8,537 nucleotides of DNA, taken from contig CAMLDT010000153.1 in NCBI GenBank assembly GCA_946479075.1, positions 1 to 8,537 of the forward strand, read 5' to 3'. A program made the position numbers and the translations under genes. This DNA comes from an uncultured Polaromonas sp. Its GTDB lineage: Bacteria; Pseudomonadota; Gammaproteobacteria; Burkholderiales; Burkholderiaceae. Below, piece by piece: positions 1-5,262 of the stretch. Every line of letters starts with the position of its first letter. The first letter of the stretch is position 1. The notes under the pieces were generated by a model. The model was not told the origin of the DNA, searched no databases, and saw nothing but the letters and a program-made list of their open reading frames with translations.

Positions 1-53
1 TATAAAGTAATCAGTATCAATGTCATTTACTTGGACCAGAAATAAAAAATAAA
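1..53. other. AT-rich foreign-looking junction sequence
   Basis: These bases are strongly AT-rich (about a quarter G+C) while everything after position 54 is typical GC-rich betaproteobacterial DNA. Homology to KdsD begins abruptly at the GTG at 54 (residues VPAV, equivalent to IPHV in E. coli KdsD), and the residues expected just before it are absent. The reading frame stays open back to a TAA at 3-5, but its residues do not resemble KdsD. This could be the end of an inserted mobile element or an assembly chimera. I see no inverted repeat or target-site duplication, and the partner side lies outside the window. Confidence 0.5.
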
Positions 54-398
54 GTGCCGGCGGTCGGCCGCCAGACCGGCTTCACGGAACTGATGCGCGA
101 GATGAGCAACAAGGGCCTGGGCGCTTCGGCCGTGGTTGATGACAGCCGCCGGGTGATCGGCATCTTCACCGACGGCGACTTGCGCCGTCTGGTGGAAAAA
201 GGCGTGGACCTGCGGGCACGCACCGCCGAAGAAGTCATGCACCCGGGGCCGCGCACCTTGCGCAGCAGCGCCCTGGCCGTGGAGGCGGTGACGCTGATGG
301 AGCAATACCGCATCACCAGCGTGCTGGTGGTGGACGACCAGGACGTGTTGTGCGGCGCACTCAACAGCAACGACCTGCTGCGCGCGAAAGTGATCTGA
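54..398 (+). CDS. kdsD: KdsD C-terminal fragment (two CBS domains), 5'-truncated arabinose-5-phosphate isomerase
   Basis: The 114 residues match the C-terminal CBS pair of D-arabinose 5-phosphate isomerase, the first enzyme of Kdo synthesis, which interconverts ribulose-5-P and arabinose-5-P. Diagnostic segments are GIFTDGDLRR (about residues 38-47), then a PGP motif and ITSVLVVDD in the second CBS repeat, and a C-terminal DLLRAKVI. Intact family members are about 320-330 residues with an N-terminal SIS sugar-isomerase domain. That domain is missing here, so this piece cannot be an active isomerase by itself. The GTG at 54 is only the first possible start after the AT-rich junction, has no visible Shine-Dalgarno sequence, and may not be used. 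The stop overlaps the kdsC start by one base. It is either a pseudogene made by an insertion or a real gene cut by an assembly break. Confidence 0.8.
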   Translation: MPAVGRQTGFTELMREMSNKGLGASAVVDDSRRVIGIFTDGDLRRLVEKGVDLRARTAEEVMHPGPRTLRSSALAVEAVTLMEQYRITSVLVVDDQDVLCGALNSNDLLRAKVI

Positions 399-1000
399 TG
401 CAGCCCCATGTTCCTGCCCTGAACTTTGCGCCTGAACTGCTGCTGCGTGCGCAGAACGTCAAGGTGGCGTTTTTCGACGTCGATGGCGTGTTGACCGACG
501 GCGGTCTTTATTTCGGCGAGTACCCGCCAGGCGATGCGCGGGCGACGCCGCATGAGGGCTTTGCGGCCGGCGGCGAAACCCTCAAGCGTTTCAATACCCT
601 GGACGGCCACGGCCTGAAGCTCCTGCAGCGGGCGGGCATCACCCCTGCCGTCATCACTGGGCGCGACAGCGCCGTGCTGCGCTCGCGCTTGCAGGCGCTC
701 GGCGTGACCCACACCCATTTCGGGACTGAGGACAAACGGCCGGCGGCCGAGATCACCCTTGCCGAGCTGGGGCTGGACTGGCACGAGGCTGCATTCATGG
801 GCGATGACTGGCCCGATCTGCCGGTGATGCGCCGCGTGGCTTTCAGTTGCGCCCCCGCCAACGCACACGCCGAGGTCCGGGCGCTGGCCAGCTACGTGAC
901 GGCGGCCGTGGGCGGTCACGGGGCCGTGCGCGAGCTGTGCGACCTGCTGATGGTGGCCAGCGGGCGTTATGCGCCGCTGCTGCAGGAGTACACCCGTTGA
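398..1000 (+). CDS. kdsC: 3-deoxy-D-manno-octulosonate 8-phosphate phosphatase (KdsC)
   Basis: KdsC removes phosphate from Kdo-8-P in the cytoplasm to give Kdo for the LPS inner core. The 200-residue protein is a HAD-superfamily phosphatase: motif I FFDVDGVLTDG (nucleophile D27, acid/base D29), motif II ITGR (T87), motif III Lys in DKRPA (K113), motif IV MGDDWPD (D136, D137). The substrate-loop signature KRFNTLDGHGLKLL is present (about 63-76). KdsC proteins are usually 170-190 residues. The extra length comes partly from a Gly/Pro/Ala-rich insertion between GLYF and KRFNTLDG (about residues 40-60). The ATG at 398 was chosen because it overlaps the kdsD stop (TGATG), giving translational coupling; an upstream in-frame start at 350 would lie inside kdsD. 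The identification is firm. Confidence 0.95.
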   Translation: MQPHVPALNFAPELLLRAQNVKVAFFDVDGVLTDGGLYFGEYPPGDARATPHEGFAAGGETLKRFNTLDGHGLKLLQRAGITPAVITGRDSAVLRSRLQALGVTHTHFGTEDKRPAAEITLAELGLDWHEAAFMGDDWPDLPVMRRVAFSCAPANAHAEVRALASYVTAAVGGHGAVRELCDLLMVASGRYAPLLQEYTR

Positions 1001-1695
1001 TGGCGGCTGCCGCCGGCCGCCGGCGCTCCCCCGGTGCGGCACCAGGCTGGCGCCGCACACTTGACCGGCTGTCGCGTGGGTGGGAGCGCACGGCCATCTA
1101 CATCCCGGTGCTGTTGATGGGTTTGCTGGCGCTGGGCACCTACTGGCTGGTCAGGAACACCCCGGAAGCGTTGCCGCCCGAGGGCCAGAAAGCCGTGAGC
1201 AGCGAGCCCGATTACTACATGCGCAAGTTCGGCATCAAGACCTTTGACGAGTCCGGCCAGCTCAAGAGTGATGTCTCGGGGACCGAGGTGCGCCACTATC
1301 CCGACACCGACACGCTGCACATCGACAAGGCGCTGATCCGCAGCTACAGCATCGAAGGGCGCCTGACCACCTCCACCGGGGACCGTGCGGTGACCAACGG
1401 CGACGGGTCGGAGGTGCAGCTGATCGGCAACGCCCACGTGGTGCGCGAGGCGTCCGTGGGCCCGGACGGTCGGGAAGTCCCGCGGCTTGAATTTCGCGGC
1501 GAATTCCTTCACGTGTTTGTCAACGAGGATCGCGTCAAGTCGCATCTGCCGGTGATCCTGCGCCGCGGCAATGACGAGTTCGAGGGCGATACCTTTGCCT
1601 ACGACAACCTGGACCGGGTGGCCGACCTGAAGGGCCGCGTCAAGGGCATCCTGGTGCCGCGCAATGCGGCGCCTTCGCCGCCCGCCAAACCCTAG
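1000..1695 (+). CDS. lptC: LPS export ABC transporter periplasmic protein LptC
   Basis: LptC is a bitopic inner-membrane protein that passes LPS from the LptBFG extractor to periplasmic LptA. The 231-residue product has a basic N-terminus, one membrane anchor at about residues 32-51 (TAIYIPVLLMGLLALGTYWL), then a periplasmic beta-jellyroll domain with typical LptC segments: PDYYMRKFGIKTFDESG (about 70-86), Y/HYPDTDTLHID, GDGSEVQLIGNAHVVRE, LEFRGEFLHVFVNEDRVKSHLPV, and F-EGDTFAYDN near the end. The start at 1000 overlaps the kdsC stop by one base (TGATG). An upstream in-frame ATG at 847 lies inside kdsC and would place a long low-quality extension before the anchor. lptA and lptB, which follow lptC in many proteobacteria, are not downstream here. 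Confidence 0.93.
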   Translation: MAAAAGRRRSPGAAPGWRRTLDRLSRGWERTAIYIPVLLMGLLALGTYWLVRNTPEALPPEGQKAVSSEPDYYMRKFGIKTFDESGQLKSDVSGTEVRHYPDTDTLHIDKALIRSYSIEGRLTTSTGDRAVTNGDGSEVQLIGNAHVVREASVGPDGREVPRLEFRGEFLHVFVNEDRVKSHLPVILRRGNDEFEGDTFAYDNLDRVADLKGRVKGILVPRNAAPSPPAKP

Positions 1696-1746
1696 GCCAG
1701 CGCGCTGCCCGCTACAAATCGCGGCACTGGCCCACCGGAGCATTTC

Positions 1747-2523
1747 ATGGCCCCTCTTGTTTTCATCACCGGCGCATCAAGTGGCCTCGGCCAGGCGATG
1801 GCCTGGCGGTTTTATCAGGCCGGTTACCGGCTGGCCCTGGCGGCGCGGCGCACCGACGACGTGGAGGCCTGGGCGCGGGCGCAGCAGCTGGACGCGCAGC
1901 GCTATGAGATTTACAGCGCTGATGTGTCCCGGCCAGAAAGCATTGTTGCTGCCGGACAGGCCTGTATCGTCTCGCAGGGCTTGCCGGACGTGGTGATTGC
2001 CAACGCCGGCATCAGCATCGGCATGGACACGGCGGTGCGCGGTGACCTGGACGTGATGGCCCTGACTTTTGCCACCAACAACACCGGCCTGGCGGCCACC
2101 TTTCATCCCTTTGTCGAGGCCATGGCGCAGCGAGGTTCGGGAACGCTGGTGGGTATGGGCAGTGTGGCCGGCATTCGCGGCCTGCCCGGCCACGGCGCCT
2201 ATTGCGCCAGCAAGGCGGCCGTGATTGCCTACTGCGAAAGCCTGCGGGGGGAGTTGCGGCCAGCGGGCGTCAAGGTGGTCACGCTGTGCCCCGGGTACAT
2301 CGATACGCCGCTGACGCAAAAAAACCGCTACACCATGCCGTTCCTGATGCAGCCCGCCGCCTTTGCCGACAAGGCGTTCCAGGCGGTGGAGGCGGGGGTC
2401 AGCTACCGGGTGATTCCGTGGCAGATGGGCGTGGTGGCCAAGGTGCTGCGCCTGCTGCCCAACGGCTGGTTTGACAAGTTGCTGGCAGGGCGCCCGCGCA
2501 AACATCGGCAGGATGGCGGCTAG
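1747..2523 (+). CDS. Short-chain dehydrogenase/reductase (SDR) family oxidoreductase
   Basis: This is a 258-residue classical SDR, an NAD(P)-dependent oxidoreductase with a Rossmann fold; the substrate cannot be deduced. The cofactor motif TGASSGLG is at residues 8-15, followed by AARR at 32-35, where the arginines suggest a preference for NADP(H). NAG is at 86-88, the catalytic tetrad appears as N111 or N112, S139, Y152 and K156 (YCASK), and CPGYIDTPLT (181-190) is the usual PG motif after the active site. A Shine-Dalgarno GGAG at 1737-1740 sits six bases before the ATG. The 51-bp gap after lptC shows no terminator, so co-transcription with the LPS genes is plausible. That suggests, without proving, an envelope or lipid role. 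Confidence 0.9.
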   Translation: MAPLVFITGASSGLGQAMAWRFYQAGYRLALAARRTDDVEAWARAQQLDAQRYEIYSADVSRPESIVAAGQACIVSQGLPDVVIANAGISIGMDTAVRGDLDVMALTFATNNTGLAATFHPFVEAMAQRGSGTLVGMGSVAGIRGLPGHGAYCASKAAVIAYCESLRGELRPAGVKVVTLCPGYIDTPLTQKNRYTMPFLMQPAAFADKAFQAVEAGVSYRVIPWQMGVVAKVLRLLPNGWFDKLLAGRPRKHRQDGG

Positions 2524-2526
2524 GTC

Positions 2527-2576
2527 GCTATAAAAACAATAGCTGCTGGCGCTTGATGGACAAGGGCCGGAAGGCA
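2527..2576 (+). repeat. Dispersed intergenic repeat, copy 1
   Basis: This copy starts three bases after the SDR stop codon. It opens with a small hairpin (GCTAT at 2527-2531, ATAGC at 2539-2543), continues with TAGCTGCTGGCGC, nine variable bases, then AAGGGCCGG. It aligns without gaps to copies at 6567-6620 (plus strand) and 7815-7868 (minus strand). I recall this sequence type as common in Comamonadaceae genomes; no encoded product is known to me. Confidence 0.7.
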
Positions 2577-2610
2577 AAAAGGCTTCGAAACGTAAGCTTC
2601 GAAGCCTTTT
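2577..2610. terminator. Bidirectional rho-independent terminator
   Basis: Perfect 13-bp arms (AAAAGGCTTCGAA at 2577-2589 and TTCGAAGCCTTTT at 2598-2610) surround an 8-base loop. Read on the minus strand the stem ends in CCTTTTTGCC, and on the plus strand in CCTTTTGAAG. It can therefore serve both the SDR gene and the convergent RNA-binding protein gene. Confidence 0.85.
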
Positions 2611-2613
2611 GAA

Positions 2614-2638
2614 GGCCGTCAACCACAGGTTGGCGGCC
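2614..2638 (-). terminator. Second hairpin in the convergent spacer
   Basis: The 11-base arms at 2614-2624 and 2628-2638 pair fully with one G-T wobble around a three-base loop. It is the first structure met by transcripts of the minus-strand RNA-binding protein gene, 14 bp after its stop. It lacks its own T-run, so it probably blocks 3' exonuclease or reinforces the adjacent terminator rather than terminating alone. Confidence 0.5.
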
Positions 2639-2652
2639 TGGAGGGAAAGGGC

Positions 2653-3096
2653 TCAGTAGCCGCCGCGGCCACCACCGCCGCCGCCGGAACGGCCACCACC
2701 GCCGTAGGGGCTGCGGAAACCGCCGTCGCTGCCGCCGCCACCGGAACGACCGCCGCCACCGCCGCCGCCGTATCCGCCACCGCCGCCGCCACCACCGTAA
2801 CCGCCGCCACCACCACCACCGAAGCCACCGCTGCGGGGGGGACGCGCTTCCATCGGACGCGCTTCATTGACAACAACGCTGCGGCCACCGAGTGACTGGC
2901 CGTTCATGCCGGCAATGGCTGCCTGCGCTTCGGCATCGCTGCCCATTTCGACAAAGCCGAAACCTTTGGAGCGGCCCGTGTCGCGTTCCATCATGACCTT
3001 GGCGCTGGTGACAGCACCGAACTGGCCAAAAGATTGTTGCAAGTCTTCGTCGCGAACCGAGTACGGCAGATTGCCGACATAAAGTTTGTTGCCCAT
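2653..3096 (-). CDS. RRM-domain, glycine-rich RNA-binding protein
   Basis: This single-RRM protein of 147 residues is of the bacterial type related to cyanobacterial Rbp cold-shock RNA-binding proteins. RNP2 is KLYVGNL (residues 4-10) and RNP1 is KGFGFVEM (44-51); the RRM spans about 4-80. Residues 90-147 are an almost pure Gly tail with interspersed Tyr, Arg, Ser and Phe, an RGG-like low-complexity segment that can bind RNA or phase-separate. The start is fixed by an AGAGGAG Shine-Dalgarno block about seven bases upstream. A leader of roughly 120 bases lies between the proposed promoter and the start, as in many cold-inducible mRNAs. The likely role is RNA chaperoning or translation control in the cold, inferred from family only. 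The gene is monocistronic and convergent with the SDR gene. Confidence 0.93.
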   Translation of the reverse strand: MGNKLYVGNLPYSVRDEDLQQSFGQFGAVTSAKVMMERDTGRSKGFGFVEMGSDAEAQAAIAGMNGQSLGGRSVVVNEARPMEARPPRSGGFGGGGGGGYGGGGGGGGYGGGGGGGRSGGGGSDGGFRSPYGGGGRSGGGGGGRGGY

Positions 3097-3212
3097 GAAG
3101 GGACTCCTCTAAAACACAATAACAAAAGCGATGGAGTCCCGGAAGCACAACAAATCTTCAAAGCTGCCGCTGTAGCGCACGAAACTGCCCGATCACCTGG
3201 CCTGCGTGGATG

Positions 3213-3221
3213 TTATCCACA
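3213..3221 (+). promoter_or_regulatory. Consensus DnaA box TTATCCACA
   Basis: The nonamer is identical to the high-affinity E. coli R1/R4 DnaA box. It lies at the predicted transcription start of the RRM gene, a position where bound DnaA could affect that promoter. Its function is not shown by the sequence alone. Confidence 0.4.
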
Positions 3222-3226
3222 CGCTC

Positions 3227-3255
3227 ATATTATGCGTCAGGCATGCATAAAACAA
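3227..3255 (-). promoter_or_regulatory. Candidate sigma-70 promoter for the RRM gene
   Basis: On the minus strand TTGTTT (3250-3255) and TAATAT (3227-3232) are separated by 17 bases, and an overlapping CATAAT gives an alternative -10. The predicted start near 3220 leaves a leader of about 120 bases. That leader would begin with a short hairpin, GTGGAT-AAC-ATCCAC (3206-3220). Confidence 0.45.
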
Positions 3256-3510
3256 GCAGCCATCGTTTCTACCTAGCTTGGTGAAACCCGCATCAACAGG
3301 GACTTTCGGGACGATTTGCCCTCGCCACCCCTTGCCTGAAGGGCCATCGGCAGAAGAGGCGGTTTTCGGGGTGCTGCAAGCTGGCCATGCGCCTGCGCTG
3401 TGAAAAGGATTCAAGGCAAGTTTGTGCTCACTAGCCAGCCGGTGTGTGCACTGGTCCGGGCTTGCGAGCCGGGCCGCGTCACGGCAGCAATCCGCGTCGG
3501 GTTTTTACGT
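3256..3510. other. Intergenic stretch without a convincing gene
   Basis: The non-coding gap between the RRM gene and the anti-sigma gene runs from 3097 to 3557. This central part holds no protein I recognise; an open frame on the minus strand (3193-3414) has no family resemblance, no Shine-Dalgarno site, and overlaps the RRM promoter. A short GC hairpin (GGCT-TGCG-AGCC near 3459-3470) lies about 30 bases before a GTTTTT run at 3501-3506. I see no known RNA-gene signature (tRNA, SRP RNA, tmRNA), but an unrecognised small RNA is possible. Confidence 0.4.
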
Positions 3511-3519
3511 TTATACACA
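3511..3519 (+). promoter_or_regulatory. Consensus DnaA box TTATACACA
   Basis: This nonamer matches TTATNCACA and equals the E. coli R2 box. It is about 300 bp from the first box in the same orientation. It overlaps the T-rich tail of the anti-sigma terminator, so a chance match is possible. Confidence 0.3.
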
Positions 3520-3521
3520 AA

Positions 3522-3547
3522 GACGCCCACCGCCCAGGGGTGGCGTC
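3522..3547 (-). terminator. Rho-independent terminator of the sigma/anti-sigma operon
   Basis: On the minus strand, GACG-CCACC (3547-3539) pairs with GGTGG-(bulged G)-CGTC (3531-3522) around a 7-base loop and is followed directly by TTTGTGT. It begins ten bases after the anti-sigma stop codon, the expected place for the end of this transcript. Confidence 0.65.
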
Positions 3548-3557
3548 CAGGCCGGCG

Positions 3558-3812
3558 CTACAGCTGGTCGGGCCGCTCGTGAGGCGGCTGGGCGCGGCCC
3601 TCGCCGTCGTCAGAAACCCGGCGCCAGCTGGCCATGGCCTGGCGCATGGTGAGCAACTGGTTTTCGAACTTCGGGCAGGCATTGCAGGCCATCAGGTGCA
3701 GGCGCAGTGCAATCACGTCGGGCAGGCTCAGGGCCCGGTCTTCACGCGCGATCATCAAGGCCGCGGCCTGCTTGCAGGTGCGCCTGAGCAAGGTGAATTT
3801 CATGCCGGCCAT
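3558..3812 (-). CDS. Zinc-finger (zf-HC2/ZAS-type) anti-sigma factor
   Basis: This is a small cytoplasmic protein of 84 residues with no membrane segment. It carries the ZAS signature H39-x3-C43-x2-C46 (HLMACNAC), with an additional C13 that may complete a zinc site. Such proteins hold a partner ECF sigma factor and release it when the zinc-thiolate site is oxidised or the metal is lost. The gene follows the sigma gene by 12 bases, the usual operon arrangement. A second in-frame ATG at 3803 (MKFTLL...) gives 81 residues and fits family N-termini better. Neither start has a clear Shine-Dalgarno site, so translational coupling to the sigma gene is likely. The function is inferred from motif and position. 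The Neisseria meningitidis sigma-E/MseR pair is a known system of this type near similar genes. Confidence 0.85.
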   Translation of the reverse strand: MAGMKFTLLRRTCKQAAALMIAREDRALSLPDVIALRLHLMACNACPKFENQLLTMRQAMASWRRVSDDGEGRAQPPHERPDQL

Positions 3813-3824
3813 TCAGTGCGCCAT

Positions 3825-4403
3825 TCAGCGGGAAGAGGAGGAGGTGGTGGAGCCGAACCAGTGGATGGCCAGGCATTCGCGCAATCGCAGGCGCGCACGG
3901 TGCAGTTGAACATACAGGTTGGTCGGCGTGAGGGCCAGTTCCTTACAGACTTCTTCGCAGGAAAGCTCCAGCCACTCACGCATCAGGAACAGCCGGCCCA
4001 GCGCCGGTGGCAGGCGTTCCACGCAGGCGTCGAGCACCTTGAAAAACTGCCCCTGCTGCAAGGTCTGTTGCGGGTCGCCCCAGTCCTGCGGCGGAATGGC
4101 GAAGTGGCCGTCGGGCGCGAAGGCCAGCTTGTCCAGCTCATCGGCTTCGTTGTCAGCGCCGTGATCGGGCAGGCACACCTCGCGGGCGTTGCTGCGGATC
4201 AGGTCGATGACCTTGTGTTTGAGAATGCCCACCAGCCAGGTTTTGAGCTGGGAACGGTTGCCGAAAGATTGCGGTTTGGACAGCGCCGCGAGCAGGGTTT
4301 CCGACACCGCGTCTTCCGCCCAGGCGTCGTTGCGCAACTGCAGCCGTGCAAAACGCAGGAGGTAAACCCGGTGCTCAACCAGTTGCTCTTCGAAGGTGGC
4401 CAT
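3825..4403 (-). CDS. ECF-type RNA polymerase sigma factor
   Basis: This 192-residue sigma-70 family protein contains only regions 2 and 4. Region 2 spans about residues 8-72 (LLRFARLQLR, DAVSETLLAAL, and region 2.4 TWLVGILKHKVIDLIR). Region 4 spans about 122-178 (ACVERLPPALGRLFLMREWLELSCEEVCKEL, then the recognition helix LTPTNLYVQLHRARLRLRECL). I chose the ATG at 4403 because family members begin just before this point. A longer in-frame ATG at 4487 would extend the protein by 28 unconserved residues across the divergent promoter. The C-terminus ends in a Ser/Thr tail. It should direct RNA polymerase to the neighbouring stress genes, and the TGTAAG-N17-GACCAA block before two of them is the best candidate target. 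I found no such block on the minus strand upstream of its own start. Confidence 0.93.
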   Translation of the reverse strand: MATFEEQLVEHRVYLLRFARLQLRNDAWAEDAVSETLLAALSKPQSFGNRSQLKTWLVGILKHKVIDLIRSNAREVCLPDHGADNEADELDKLAFAPDGHFAIPPQDWGDPQQTLQQGQFFKVLDACVERLPPALGRLFLMREWLELSCEEVCKELALTPTNLYVQLHRARLRLRECLAIHWFGSTTSSSSR

Positions 4404-4458
4404 GGAGCGCAAGTCTAGCCGCTGCGCTGTGCGCGCGCAGAAAATTTGCGGCCAGCCC

Positions 4459-4487
4459 TGTAAGGATTCTGTCCGCGCAGCGACCAA
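4459..4487 (+). promoter_or_regulatory. Predicted ECF sigma promoter of the TlpA-like gene
   Basis: TGTAAG (4459-4464), a 17-base spacer, and GACCAA (4482-4487) match exactly the hexamers and spacing found before bufA at 5161-5189. The block lies 57 bases before the ATG at 4545 in the sigma/TlpA divergent spacer. Using it as the local ECF promoter is an inference from this two-site match and the gene context. Confidence 0.55.
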
Positions 4488-4544
4488 ACCCTGGCAATCA
4501 CTCGATCACTCTCAGCTTCGGTTGCCGCCACCAAGGAAACCACC

Positions 4545-5120
4545 ATGGGCTTTGCCTGCCTTCCCTCCTTTTCCCGGCTTCGCCGCCGGGCCCTTCTCGC
4601 TCTGCCAATGGCGCTGGCGATGGTGCTGATGCTGGCGGCGCCCGTGCGCGCACAAACGCCGCCGCCCTCCCCCCCGGCGGGCGGCGCTGCGGCACCGGTC
4701 GTGGCACCACGCATTGACGGCAAGACGGTCGAGGGCAAATCCTTCAGTTTGTCTTCCCTGCGGGGCAAGGTGGTGCTGGTGCTGTACTGGTCCACCGGCT
4801 GTGCCGTGTGCCGCGACAAGATGCCGGAGCTTCGCACCAATTACGAAGGCTGGGCCAACCAGCCCTTCGAGCTGGTGGCGGTCAACACCGATGCCCGGGT
4901 GCAGGACATGCTGGACTACGAAAACATCATTTCGCGCACGGTACCGACGAAGCAGCGGTTCGTGCAGCTCTGGACCGGCGACGCCAGCTACCGCGACAAC
5001 CTGGGCAAGCACGCGCAGTTGCCCGCCGCCTATCTGATCGACAAGTCCGGAAAAATTGTGGAACGTTATGTGGGCCGGATCCCGCCGCAAGCCTGGGACC
5101 GCATTGCCGACCTGCTGTAG
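4545..5120 (+). CDS. Exported TlpA/thioredoxin-like redox protein
   Basis: The 191-residue product starts with a basic n-region (RLRRR, 11-15) and a hydrophobic core ending in APVRA-Q, giving a predicted signal-peptide cleavage after residue 36. A Pro/Ala linker leads to a TlpA/AhpC-type thioredoxin fold: GKSFSLSSLRGKVVLVLYWSTGC, active-site C86-A-V-C89, a VNTD strand (113-116) and the cis-proline segment LPAAYLIDKSGKIVERYVG (P160). It should act in the periplasm as a thiol-disulfide oxidoreductase, though CAVC is not a standard WCxPC TlpA or DsbA motif, so its redox direction is open. An AAGGAAA Shine-Dalgarno block lies at 4533-4539. It is divergent from the sigma gene, shares its predicted ECF promoter motif with bufA, and may keep BufA cysteines reduced or handle oxidised thiols under the same stress. 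Confidence 0.88.
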   Translation: MGFACLPSFSRLRRRALLALPMALAMVLMLAAPVRAQTPPPSPPAGGAAAPVVAPRIDGKTVEGKSFSLSSLRGKVVLVLYWSTGCAVCRDKMPELRTNYEGWANQPFELVAVNTDARVQDMLDYENIISRTVPTKQRFVQLWTGDASYRDNLGKHAQLPAAYLIDKSGKIVERYVGRIPPQAWDRIADLL

Positions 5121-5160
5121 CGGCAGCAGCAATCCACGCGGCCGCCGTTGAAATCTTTTG

Positions 5161-5189
5161 TGTAAGAAAGCCGGCGCACAACAGACCAA
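5161..5189 (+). promoter_or_regulatory. Predicted ECF sigma promoter of bufABCD
   Basis: TGTAAG (5161-5166), 17 bases, then GACCAA (5184-5189) repeat the arrangement at 4459-4487, although the spacer sequences differ. The block sits 73 bases before the bufA start, inside the 142-bp gap after the TlpA-like gene. The RiPP operon therefore appears to have its own promoter under the same sigma factor. Confidence 0.55.
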
Positions 5190-5262
5190 GCTTCAACCAC
5201 GCAGAAATTTCTTTGCGCCGGTTGATTGTTTAACCCCGACCAAGCTCTTATTGGAGATTCAC

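Noticed and set aside
1777..2622. Minus-strand open frame of 281 codons opposite the SDR gene
   Set aside because: It is a shadow of a gene with intact SDR motifs, has no recognisable domain, and runs through the terminator hairpin.
2660..2830. Dense short repeats that could look like a CRISPR or satellite array
   Set aside because: They are glycine codons of the RRM protein tail with no regular repeat-spacer structure.
3193..3414. Possible 73-residue minus-strand gene in the spacer
   Set aside because: No family resemblance and no ribosome binding site; it overlaps the RRM promoter region.
3444..4418. Long plus-strand open frame (324 codons) opposite the sigma and anti-sigma genes
   Set aside because: It is antisense to two genes with clear domains and shows no family motifs; high G+C makes such open frames common.
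3825..4487. Longer 220-residue version of the sigma factor starting at 4487
   Set aside because: The extra 28 N-terminal residues do not resemble sigma region 2 and would overlap the predicted promoter of the divergent gene; 4403 fits the family start.
4404..4544. Search for a self-regulating TGTAAG-N17-GACCAA promoter facing the sigma gene
   Set aside because: No match on the minus strand in the spacer; only weak sigma-70-like hexamers, so no promoter was called.
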